Below are positions 12,455 to 21,741 of a stretch of DNA of 64,000 nucleotides, one piece after another (within the stretch, counting starts at the first letter, position 1; every line of letters begins with the position of its first letter). The stretch is taken from contig CM042687.1 of the NCBI GenBank assembly GCA_023614405.1, forward strand, positions 238,974,292 to 239,038,291, read 5' to 3'. Below the pieces are notes generated by a model, which was not told the DNA's origin, made no database searches, and saw only the letters and a list, made by a program, of their open reading frames with translations. The position numbers were made by a program, and so were the translations under genes. This stretch comes from Avena insularis. Its lineage: Eukaryota > Streptophyta > Magnoliopsida > Poales > Poaceae.

Positions 12455-12600
12455 AATCCTATATATTGTGTTTGTTGTGATCCGATGGATATTGCGTACT
12501 ACATCAAGATTGATTATTTATTCTATCATGTCTATGTTGTTTGTGATCTTGCATGCACTCCATTGCTAGTAGCTACTCTGGCCAAGTACTTGCTTGTGAC
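12455..12600 (+). repeat. Fragment of a plus-strand Gypsy LTR, left piece
   Basis: Continues without a gap at 32541 once element B and its duplication are removed: the joined sequence reads on smoothly through the target GTGAC. It looks like part of a common grass Gypsy LTR or leader. Left boundary is approximate. Confidence 0.5.
12596..12600. repeat. Target site duplication of element B, left copy
   Basis: GTGAC here and GTGGC at 32536-32540 flank element B; one mismatch fits later mutation. Confidence 0.65.
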
Positions 12601-12608
12601 TGATTACC
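12601..12608 (-). repeat. First 8 bp of element B 3' LTR, cut off by the Tat insertion
   Basis: TGATTACC here joins directly to CACAAGTATAGGG at 24144, recreating an LTR edge that matches TGATGACCCACAAG at 31031 with one difference. The last five bases (TTACC) are the duplicated target. Confidence 0.8.
12604..12608. repeat. Target site duplication TTACC, left copy
   Basis: Identical to 24139-24143 on the other side of the Tat element. Confidence 0.85.
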
Positions 12609-13072
12609 TGTCGTGGGAATGGTCACGGCAGATGCTGCAATTGGCAGCGAGTAGTAGAACGAGGGGCAAGGGCGGCCAGCCATCTGCGGAGCGAGATGAG
12701 GGCGGAGACACAGGGTTTTACCTGTGCTCGGCCCCGAGGGTAAAGACCTACTCTGCTAGATTGTATTATGAAGGTGGTACAATGGGCGTGAGCTCAAGGC
12801 TAGGCGAGTCGTGGGGGTATGATGGAACGCCTCTACACGCCGCAGGAGGTTTATATAGGCTCACCTCCCTAGGGTTTACATATCTCAACCGATTCAGTTA
12901 AAGCTTCGATACTGCTTAACCTAATCCGACTGGCTATCTATCGCCTGGGCCTTCAGACTTCGATCGCTTGGTTCCTCGCTGGCTTCAATCTAGCCGCCGT
13001 CTTGCAGGCCCACTCGCCAAGTCTGGGGCTGGGCGAACTGCCTGGGTATACCCGGTAGGCATATCCCCATCA
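12609..13072 (-). repeat. 3' LTR of the Tat element
   Basis: Plus strand runs from TGTCGTGGGAATGG to CATATCCCCATCA. It pairs with 23675-24138, with many 1-4 base indels between the copies. A TATA-like CTATATAA lies on the minus strand at 12851-12858. Confidence 0.85.
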
Positions 13073-13088
13073 GTAGTCCCCGAGGCCG
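13073..13088 (-). other. Polypurine tract of the Tat element
   Basis: On the minus strand this reads GGCCTCGGGGACTAC next to the 3' LTR edge, the expected place for the plus-strand primer. Its core CTCGGGGACT recurs further inside the element. Confidence 0.55.
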
Positions 13089-13327
13089 CCGATTTACGGT
13101 GCTGAGTAGACATCCAATGAATCAACGGGCTCTCAGATAAAGGAAAAACTAATCACACTACTCGCAGCTTTTGGCGAGTCGGCAAACACCGCTATAGTGG
13201 TTGGGTCGGCGAGCCGAGTGGCTAAAGTTGGACCGTTAAACATGGTCAAACTAGCCGCTGGAGTTAATCCAACGTAACTTTTGGCGTAATCATCGCGTAA
13301 CGGTTCCTCGATTTGGGTAGCAACCGC

Positions 13328-13335
13328 TATATAAG
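13328..13335 (+). promoter_or_regulatory. TATA box of the antisense gene
   Basis: TATATAAG lies 84 bp upstream of the ATG at 13412, in plus orientation, opposite to gag-pol. Its position supports independent transcription of the antisense gene. Confidence 0.5.
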
Positions 13336-15552
13336 AGGAATGGCTTGCGATCAGAGGACCACCGTCTCACCATTTCCTTCGATCACTGCACCTTTCGCCT
13401 CCCTCCGCATCATGACCCAGCCAACCGAAATCCTCCGAGCCCCACAAATCTTTCTGCCATGGCCTTCCACGAACCTTGGGGCAGATCGAAATGCACTAGG
13501 GCGAATCGCTTCCTTTGAGGAGGCCGATTCGCAAGCCGGTTGTCGGCGATCACCGCGGCCGAGAGGTGACTCAAACCCATGAGAGAGGGAGTTCATCCGC
13601 TTCACCAGTCATCTCGAACGGGGCTAGGGTTCCCACGCCCTATTCTTCCGGGCGCTTCGCTTCCTACTACGGGATCCAGCCGCCGGATCTGGGCCCCATA
13701 GCGTCGAGGAGCTCGCCATCTTTGTATGCGTTCATGAAGTGCTACTTGGGCTGCCGCCCTACTTCCTCTTTGGCAAGATCTGTTCCATGGATGGATCGGA
13801 CATGAGGCGGCGGCCCAATGCTCGCTGGTGGCCTAACCTTCCGGCTGAAGTCGAAGGCCTCATTCTTCGACCTGATGCTGCCCGCCAAGGCAGCGAGCGA
13901 CTAGAAAAAGTCGTGGTTCTATGTTGCCGAGGCGACTCCGGAAGGCGAGACGGCGATTTCGCGGTACTCCGCCGATCGGTCCGAGTCGCGCCGCCTTCAA
14001 ATCGGCAAGCTTCCCGGCGACCAGCGGATGGTCGTCGACGAGATGCTTCAGACCATCCGCGGTCTGAAGAAGAAGGGCCTCCAGACGATAAACCTGTACA
14101 ATCGCTGCTCGGGCGGCGACTCGTCCATTGCCAGCGCGAAAGCACTACATGTACCAAGACACCGCCGGGACGACCCGACAAAAGCTAGCTCGACCGAGTG
14201 GAGGCTCGATGACTACACCGCCTCAAGAAAATCACCCAAGTGGTGTACTTGACGCCAAGCCGGGTCGCCCCTATACCGCCGGCGCCAGCAACGGTAATCA
14301 CTTCAGATCATTCGCAATCGCAATCCTTTTGGCAACCGGGTCATACTAACTTCAACTTGCCTTTGTTGCAGCTGTTCCAAGTGGTGGAAGGGTGGCTCCC
14401 GCCCTCGGATGACGAGAATTCGAGCTCGTCCGTCCAAGACATGGGCGGGTCGCCCGCTAGGAGCGACGAAAGCGACAGCGATGACGAATCCGAGGAGGAA
14501 GCCGCCCCGCTGGCTCGCAAGACCATGGCAGCGTTGCCATGAGCTCGAGGCGAGCAAGAGCCTCGAGCGCCATGATGATGAAGAAGAACTTCCGGAGACG
14601 ACCTCGCGCCGCCAAGCTACTCCGTCAAAGAAGAAGAGGAAGGAGAAGGAGGCGAAGTCCCCTCCAAGAAGGAAGACGAAATCGACGAGGCCGGCCTCGC
14701 CACCACACTTGGCAAGCAGTTCCGACGCCCCCAGCTCGGCCAAGGATGAGGCGCCGCCGACAACGGCCGCGCTGGACACGGCCACCATCGAGGTCCCCCT
14801 GGCGTCGATGCCTCCGCCATTCGCCCCGGTCTCGGGGCTGGGGGAGGCTCCGGCTGCAGCGACTTCGCCTCGCAGGGAAGCTCATGTCGAAGAAGTTACA
14901 GAGGCTCCGGTCGCAACCTCGACGACGAAGAAGCCGTCCGTGTCTTGGGCACGTGACGTCCTGGACATGGGGCTCAGCCGCCAACTGGGCCCTGAGCTGG
15001 AGAAGCCAGCCGGCCTCCATACGGGGCTGCGCTTCATTCCGGTCGCCAAGTGAGTGCACTCGCCTTCCTTTGTCTCCCATAATCATTGAATTATCTTGCT
15101 TATATGATCGATGTACATGACCGGAGTGAAGAAGATGGGCCACCCAACCGTGGCTAAGGTGCCGTCCGTCGTCAGCGAGGAGGATTCTTCCTGCAAGAGG
15201 AAGGCGGACGAAGTCGTCGTCCCTGCGGATGGCGGCAAGAAGGCCAAGGGTGACGCCGCTGCCACGATTTCTCGACGACACGGCGGCCGCGCCGCTGGTC
15301 TCGCAACGGAGGCGGCTGCCCACGGCGAGGGCGCCTGCTGCTCGAACGCCGAGCCGACCTTTTGGGGCGGGTGCCTCTATCGCCACCTTCCCGCTTCATG
15401 ACTAAGCAAAGCGGCCGCGCGAGTGGAACTTCGCCGAGCCACGCTCAGGAGTCGCCGACGCTGAAGTCGACCAGCGCCGTGGGCATACGCCAGCTCTCCT
15501 CGCGTCCGTGGACGCGATACAACTCCACGGCATGCTTGGCGCAGCCATCCAG

Positions 15553-15704
15553 GTACATCCAGTCCCCGAGTGCGCACTCGCTGAATTTCAGCGGGTGGGC
15601 ACATAGGAATTTCTTTGAGTACCAGTCCCCGAGCGCGCACTCGCTGAATTTCAGCAGGTGGGCACTTTAGGAGTTTCTTTGATTGACCTTTTGGTGATGT
15701 GCAG
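15553..15704 (+). other. Intron of the antisense gene, with internal duplication
   Basis: Donor CAG/GTACAT and acceptor GATGTGCAG/GG. Joining the flanks keeps one open frame across the splice (AAIQ then GLQLESADRL), which is the main support. Confidence 0.55.
15559..15684 (+). repeat. Two-copy 63-bp tandem repeat inside the intron
   Basis: Copies 15559-15621 and 15622-15684 both start CCAGTCCCCGAG and share CGCACTCGCTGAATTTCAGC, with a few substitutions. Each copy carries the AGTCCCCGAG motif found next to the 3' LTR. Confidence 0.75.
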
Positions 15705-16060
15705 GGTCTGCAACTTGAATCGGCCGACCGATTGGCGGCGAAGCAGCGCGCGGAAAAGGAACTGGCCATCATCCAGGAGGCGAATGAAGGGCTTCGGGCT
15801 GTTGCCGTGAAGGCAGAGAAGCTCGCCAGGGGCTTGTCCCCGCTAGTGAATTGGCGGCGGCGCAGTCGGCTTTGAGTTCGGCCGAACAACGGATCGCCTC
15901 GAGCGCCACCGCAGGAGGCGAAGCGAAGAAGCGAGCCAAGGCCGATGCAGCCCAGCCGCCGAAGAGGATCGCAGAGTGTCGGAAGTCCTTATTGCTGGGC
16001 TTCAAGACAACCATACGTCGCTTCAATGCTTCATCACGGATCTCGCCCGCCCGTTGATTG

Positions 16061-16136
16061 GTAAGTGCGTCTACCTCTTTCAGTAGTTGTGCCATTTGTG
16101 GTGTCTGTCATATTCATTATTGTCTTCTATTCGCAG
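16061..16136 (+). other. Last intron of the antisense gene
   Basis: A 76-bp GT...AG segment with donor GTAAGTGCG and acceptor TCTATTCGCAG. Splicing joins ARPLI to GRIID in one frame and removes a stretch that reads as an unrelated hydrophobic segment. Confidence 0.65.
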
Positions 16137-16717
16137 GTCGCATCATCGACAGCACGGAAGAAGCAAGCACGTTCAACGCGCGGCAGTGTGTGAGCACGCT
16201 TGTCGATTCGACAACGTTGTCGGTGACGTGCATCCGTGCGTATCTCCAGGAGATATCGCCCACGGAAGTGATTCCCAGCGACCTCGTTGAGGTGTGGAGG
16301 TATTTGGAGAAGGTGCCCGCGGTCGTTGAGTTCATGACGCGGTCGGCGTTTTGGTGCGGGGCGGCAACGACGCTTAGTCTTGGACTTGCCCACTTCCCCG
16401 AGGACTTCGACATCGACGACGTGACGAGTGGCTACCCATCGTCGACCGGCGCGGTGGATCTTTCCGAGGTCCTCAAGTTGCAAGACCGCGCCGCCAAGTA
16501 CTCGGAGCGTGTCTTGGCGATGGGCGACCTCCTTCCGTACCAGGAGACGGTCGTCGTGTCTGGCGACCCCGAGCCGCCGCATCGTGATTTCAAGGTTGAG
16601 CAACCCTTCCGCGCGGCGATGGCGGGTGAACTGACGACGTATCCGTCGAACCCGTGCACGCCGTTCATCCGCAATCGCCGGGGAGTTGGCGAGTCGTCGT
16701 CTAAGCCTGCAGAATAG

Positions 16718-17553
16718 GATAGTTTGCCTTGTGGTGTTAGCAGCAGTTCTGCCACGCGGGCATATTTTGTAATGCGAGACAATGCAACATGCTATCGAAT
16801 GAGATGTCGTGTCTATTTTGGTATTTGTCAAGTGTTTGTGATTGTTGTTTGGACGAGTCCCCGAGCGCATCCGCCCTTTTATGGGGTTTACCTCGTATGT
16901 GATGTGTTTGTTGTCTTTGTGTGTTTTATTATTGTGGTCGACTCGCCTGGACTCGAAGAGCCAGTCGCTAGGCGACTCCTTTGAACGCGCTGTACTTCGC
17001 CGTTTTCCCGTGCGCGAACGAGGTCGGGTGGCCGAGTCCCCGAGCGTGATACTTGGCTGTTCCAGGCACGACTCGAGGGTGAGTGAGGACTTGGCGCGTT
17101 AGTTTGTGCGCTACTCCCGCCTGCGGGGGTCGCGTGGCGAGTCCTGGGCATGCTCTCCAACTTGGCGTTTTCCCGGACCGCTCGAGGTGAACTGGTCCGC
17201 AGTCCCCGAGCATGGTACTTAGCCGTTCGAGTCGCTATGTCGAGGATGCGGAGGACCGTGGTCACTGTAAGAAGCGTAGGCAGTAGTCTTGGTTCGTAGA
17301 ACCATTCGAGCTAGGCGACTCCAATGGGGCTCCGGGTAGGCGTTTTTCATGGACGATGCAAGGCCTGAGGTGACTCAGTGCTCTTGCACCGCACTACTTA
17401 GCCGTGCCGATCGCTGTACCAAAGGTTGACTTCTGCGGTTAGCGTGTTGCTGTTATTACGAAAAGTAGTGTCACAAGACATGGAGAGAAGGCGCAATTTG
17501 CGGTAACCGTTTCTTTTTATTTCGTAGCGACTGGAGAGTACATATGTGGGGTT
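16718..17553 (-). other. Non-coding spacer between antisense gene and integrase
   Basis: No gene on either strand. It holds three copies of AGTCCCCGAGC (16856, 17034, 17201), each followed by similar text such as TACTTAGCCGTT or TACTTGGCTGTT. The two opposed genes converge here, so transcription ends for both may lie in it. Confidence 0.5.
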
Positions 17554-18695
17554 CTAGGCGTAGAACTTCCGTAGGAGGTTTACATTCCATGGTCGCTTGA
17601 CGTCGAGTTCGCCGTCCCCGCGGACGTCGGTGAGGTAGTAGGCGTCGTTGCCGAGTACACGGCCGATGGCGAATGGTCCCTCCCATGGAGGGGAAAGCTT
17701 GTGCATGCCCTTCTTGTCCTGGATGAGACGCAGCACCAGGTCGCCTTCTTGGAAGGTGCGAAGCCACCCACCGGCCGTGATAGCGGCGGAGTCCTTGTTG
17801 GTAGATGGCGGTGCGCGAGCGAAGCTAGGGTCGCGCGTCTCGCCGAGTTGATCGACTCCATCCGTCGTGGCGAAGTTCGCTCGCAGCTGTGTAGTGGACG
17901 CCCTTGGCGAAGTCATGCTCAAGGTCGGTGGGCATGACTGCCTCGACGCCAGACACCATGAAGAAGGGGTGAATCACCGACCTGTTGACCGAGGTGCGGA
18001 TTCCCAGATGACGAGCGTAGCTCTCGACCCAGCACCGGCGCGCGCCGAGTGGTACTTTGGAGTCGCGGCTTCAGGCCGTGGAGGATGCTTTGGTTGGCCT
18101 GCTCCGCCTGGCCGTTGATTCGGTGGGCGATCGACACGAGGTCGAGCCGAATGTGGTGCTCTTTGCGAATTCGCCATGGCCTTTGGCGGTTGGTGCCGTT
18201 GTCCGTGATGATGTTGTTGGGGAACCCAGATATATGAGTTCGCGAGAATTTCGTGGCGGTCTTCCCGTTGCATTTCCGGACTGGCTTGGCCTCCACCCAC
18301 TTTGTGAATTTGTCGACTACGACTAGGAGGTGGGTGTAACCGGAGGGAGCCTTCTTGAAGGGGCCCACCATGTCCATGCCCCATACGGCGAATGGCCATG
18401 TAATGGGGATTGTTTTGAGCGCCGAGCTCGGCACGCGGCGTCTGGTTGGCGTATTGCACCCGGCGACCGCTGGACGATGTCGACAGCGTCGGCGTGCAGC
18501 GGTGGGCCAGAATCCATGTCGCATAGCCTTGGCGACGAGAGCGGGCGCCGCGCAGGCCGCAAATACCGGAGTGGATGTCGTGGAGGATCTTGCGTCCGTC
18601 GGCGGGTTGGACGCAGCGTTGGAACACGCGGTGACATCGCGCTTGTGGAGCTCACCGTCGATGATGGCGTAGGGTCTTGCATCGACGGCGATCAT
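17554..18695 (-). pseudogene. Tat element integrase
   Basis: Inserts the cDNA into host DNA. Read downward from 18695, a degenerate zinc-binding region is followed by WGMDMVGPFKKAPSG (first catalytic Asp, near 18370), FTKWVEAKPV, and IITDNGTN (second Asp, near 18200). NGQAEQANQ (catalytic Glu, near 18110) follows in another frame. The C-terminal part (17554-17922) has GDLVLRLIQDKKGMHKLSPPW and ends PWNVNLLRKFYA, the typical tail of Tat integrases without a chromodomain. The catalytic triad survives, but at least two frameshifts break the protein. It lies just downstream of RNase H. Confidence 0.8.
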
Positions 18696-19600
18696 TCGAA
18701 GCCTGTTTGTCTGCCGGCAAGGTGCCGCTTCTGTAGGCGATGTAGGGCTTGGTCCACCGTCTGCTCGTTGACGAAAAGCGACCAGTGGCTGCTTCGTTGA
18801 ACGGGACTGATGTCGATCTCCCTTGGGGAGAGACTGATGGCTTGGTGATCGTGCCTAGGAAGACGCCGCGGGTGGTGCGAGTCGAGCCGACCCGATGCGA
18901 GAGAGGGCGCCTCCTCGTTCTTCCGCCCGATCCACTCGACGGAGTAGCCCGTGAAGTGTCCGCCAGATTGTCCACCGCTTGGCGCACGCCGCCATGGTGG
19001 GGAGACGGTGTCGCGAAGCGGCAACTTGTCCTGCGACGAGGTCGGAGTCGTCGTGGCAGCGTAGGCGGTTGACATTCATCTCGGCGGCCCTCATGTCAGG
19101 TAGTAAGGCCTCGACTCGCCATGTTGTTTGTGCAGGTGTGAAGTCCAGAGGACATAGCGGAGCTTGTCGCCTTCGGAGAAGTTAACACGATCCTCGCCTG
19201 CGGCCGTCTGCGTTTGGAGCCGTCAAAGTGCAGGCTCCAGAGTGGAGGTATGGCAGCTTCCGCTGCCGGGCTTCTTCCCACCGGCGATGAAGTCCGCTAG
19301 GGCTTGCGATTGATCGCTTCGTGGCTCGTATTTGATGTTGTGGATGCCGATCTCGACGGCCCACTTGGCGACTCGCCTGTCGCCTCACTTGCGAATGATG
19401 TCCGCAACGGTGCGGAGGAGACGACCGTGATCGGGTGCTCCCGGAAGTAGTGCAGGCGTCATTGGTTCTGAAGACCGCGTATACCAGCTCCTGGTATCGG
19501 GTACTGGCGCGACTCGGTGAGGACCTCGCTGTAGTAGACCGTCGCCGCTGGCGCCTTTCCTTCCTCCGTCGCCGACGATCATGATCATACCGACGACGCG
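18696..19600 (-). pseudogene. Tat element RNase H region
   Basis: Lies between RT and integrase in the minus-strand order. A LHFDGSK block near 19225 matches the first catalytic Asp of Gypsy RNase H, which removes the RNA template. The remainder is split over several short frames (18652-19094, 19182-19709), with single-base indels in GC-rich contexts. I cannot place all four acidic residues. Confidence 0.55.
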
Positions 19601-20520
19601 CTCGAAGCCGCGACGAGACTAGCATGGGTTCTTTGTCGACCGGGCAGCGAGTAGCGGCGGCGAGTAGCACCTTCTTGAGGTCGCGAGGGCGTCCGCCTCC
19701 TTGTCCCAATCGAATGTGGGGTTCTTGCGCATCAGCGATATAGAGGCATTGCCTTCTCGCCTAAGCGGGGATGAAGCGACCGAGAGCCGCCATCGCCCGC
19801 CAGCTTCAACGCCGCGCAAGCACTCGGTTTGCCGAGGGCGATCGTGGTCGATCTTGGTGGGTTCGCCTCGATCCCGCCGCTGAGACGACGTAGCCCAAAG
19901 AGCTGCTTCGCGGGTACACCAAGGTGCATTTGCTGGGTTGAGATTTATCTTGTATTTTCGCAAGTTGGCGAACGCTTCCGCCAGGTCGGCGAGTAGGTCG
20001 CCTGGCGAAGCGGACTTTACGACCACGCCGTCGATGTAGACGTGATGTTGCGGCCAATTTGGCTCGCAAGGCATTCTTGCATGCACCGCTGGTAGGTTGC
20101 CCGCGTTTGAGGCCGAAGGTCATGGCGGTGTAGCAGAAGGCTCCGAATGGCGTGATGAACGCCGTCTTCTCCTCGTCCGCGACAGCCATTTTGATCTGGT
20201 TGTAACCAGAGTAGGCATCGAGGAAACACAGCGACTCCGATCCCGTGGTGGAATCGATTATCTGGTCGATCCGCGGGAGGACGAACTGCTCCTTTGGGCA
20301 GGCGTTGTTCAGGTTTGTGTAGTCGATACACATCCTCCAGGTTCCGTTTTTCTTCTCGACCAGGACTAGGTTTGCCAGCCACTTGGAGTATTTGATCGGC
20401 CGGATGAAGCCTGCAGCGAGTAGACGCTGCACCTCTTCGGCGATTGCTCGGCGGCGCTCTTCATTGAAGGGTCACAGCGACTGCTTAACAGGTCGCACTT
20501 TGGGGTCGGCGTTTAGCTTG
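19600..20520 (-). pseudogene. Tat element reverse transcriptase
   Basis: Copies the element's RNA to DNA. The frame 20432-19806 begins LLAAGFIRPIKYSKWLANLV and continues with VEKKNGTWRMCIDYTNLN, FLDAYSGYNQI (first catalytic Asp) and FGLKRG. A frameshift moves the polymerase box into another frame, where it reads HVYIDGVVVKS. The family motif is Tyr-x-Asp-Asp; here the second Asp codon (20027-20029) reads GGC, Gly, which should abolish activity. An in-frame stop (TAA, near 20475) precedes the domain. Motif order makes RT certain. Confidence 0.85.
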
Positions 20521-21740
20521 TGCTCAGCAAGCTCCCTGGGGACACCGGGCATGTCAGAGGGCTTCCATGCGAAGATGTCCCTGTTCTCACGGAGGAACTC
20601 GATGAGCGCGCCTTCCTATGCCGGGCTCATGCCCGTCCCGATCGTCACCGTCTGGCTGGAGTCGCCTGGGACTAGCTCGATGGTACGGGTGTGCGTGGTG
20701 GCCTCAAAGGTTGAGGTGTTTGCGCCCTCCGAGTTGGGCTTCTTGAGTATGGTGGGGTCGTCGTTGTTGACCCCGCTCGCGTATTTGGCGAGTTCATCCG
20801 CGTGGTTGGTCTCCGCCGCGATGACGGCGTCAGCGAGCTCGGCGCCTTTGGCCTCGCACTCGGCGGCCATGTTGGGGTCGCCGTTGATGGTGATGATGCC
20901 GCACGGCCCGGGGAGCTTCATCGCGTTGTACGCGTAGTGGGGCGCTGCCATGAACTTGGCGAACGCCGCGCCCCTGTGACGCAATGGTAGGGCTGTCGAA
21001 TGGCACGAGCTCAAGACGATCCGCCGGTGCGGAAGTTTGCTGGTTCGAAGGTGATGGCAGCGTGACTTTGCCGATCGGGTACGCTTCCGACCGGGACGGC
21101 GCCGTGGAACGTGGTGTGGGTCGCCTCGATCATCGATCGCTGGAGCCTCAATCCTGAAGGAGTCCAGTACGGATGTTGATGGAGCTTCCGCCGCCCATCA
21201 ATGTCTTGGGGAGCCAAGTCGCCGACCTTTGGCTTGACCACCAGGGCGACTCGACCTGGGTACTGGCGCGTGGCGAGTGGTCTTGTCGACCTGTGATGGG
21301 CTGCCCACCAGTTGAGGAACCGGGGACGCCCACAGGCCACCGCGTTGACGGCGACGCGTGGCGATGACCTTCTTCTCGCTTCGTGTTGAAGCCCGTGAAG
21401 GTGTGGAGCGAGACGCCACTTTGCGAATTTTCCGCCGCTTGGCGGGTCATTGTCGGGTCCTCCTGCTCGCCGTGCCTTCTCGATCTCCCCGAGGTCATGG
21501 CAATGGCGGTGGTGTGCGTGGCGGGCTTTCCTTCCTGCTATGAAACGCACATGGTTGGTTAAGGAGAGCCGGGTCGAACCTTGGCTTGGTTTTTTAGGGC
21601 CGTCATGGCGTTGTCCTCCGTCGCGGGCGAAGTTCTTGGGCTCGCGTTGCGCATGCCCGGCGTTGGCGACAAAGTCGACTCGCCCGCCATCGGGCGCTTG
21701 CCGGTGAGGCGAAAGTGTTGTCAGAAGCGCAGGTCGGACC
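20521..21740 (-). pseudogene. Tat element protease and protease-RT linker
   Basis: The protease active site reads LMGGGSSINI at 21201-21172. In Tat elements this motif is normally Asp-Gly-Gly-Ser-Ser, so the catalytic Asp (codon 21193-21195) has become Gly. Downstream, the open frame 21014-20616 is a conserved linker with AAFAKFMAAPHYAYNAMKLP and GIITINGD, ending at GTGMSPA before the RT. The linker is intact over 130 residues, while the protease proper is spread over shifted frames. Confidence 0.7.
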
Positions 21741-21741
21741 G

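Larger units (their letters stand above)
13412..16717 (+). pseudogene. Antisense additional gene (aORF) of the Tat element, multi-exon
   Basis: A gene-like unit running opposite to gag-pol. Chosen start is ATG 13412 (MTQPTEILRAPQ), after a TATA box; the stop follows SSSKPAE at 16717. An early segment (about 13630-13800) carries FASYYGIQPPDLGP and LLGLPPYFLFGK, matching what I recall of the 'putative gypsy type transposon' domain (Pfam Transposase_28). The middle is Ser/acidic- then Lys/Arg-rich (14375-15050). Next comes an Ala/Glu-rich probable coiled coil (15705-16010), then a conserved-looking C-terminal block (16137-16717). Likely introns with GT...AG ends are 14294-14371, 15553-15704 and 16061-16136; another may start near 15050. 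Small indels break the exons. Function is unknown; Tat elements are known to carry such extra ORFs. Confidence 0.6.

Noticed and set aside
12377..12901. 174-residue plus-strand frame
   Set aside because: Runs across three unrelated elements (A's LTR, a Gypsy fragment and the Tat LTR), so it is accidental.
14625..15386. 253-residue minus-strand frame
   Set aside because: Antisense shadow of the exons of the plus-strand antisense gene, which carries the recognisable motifs and splice sites.
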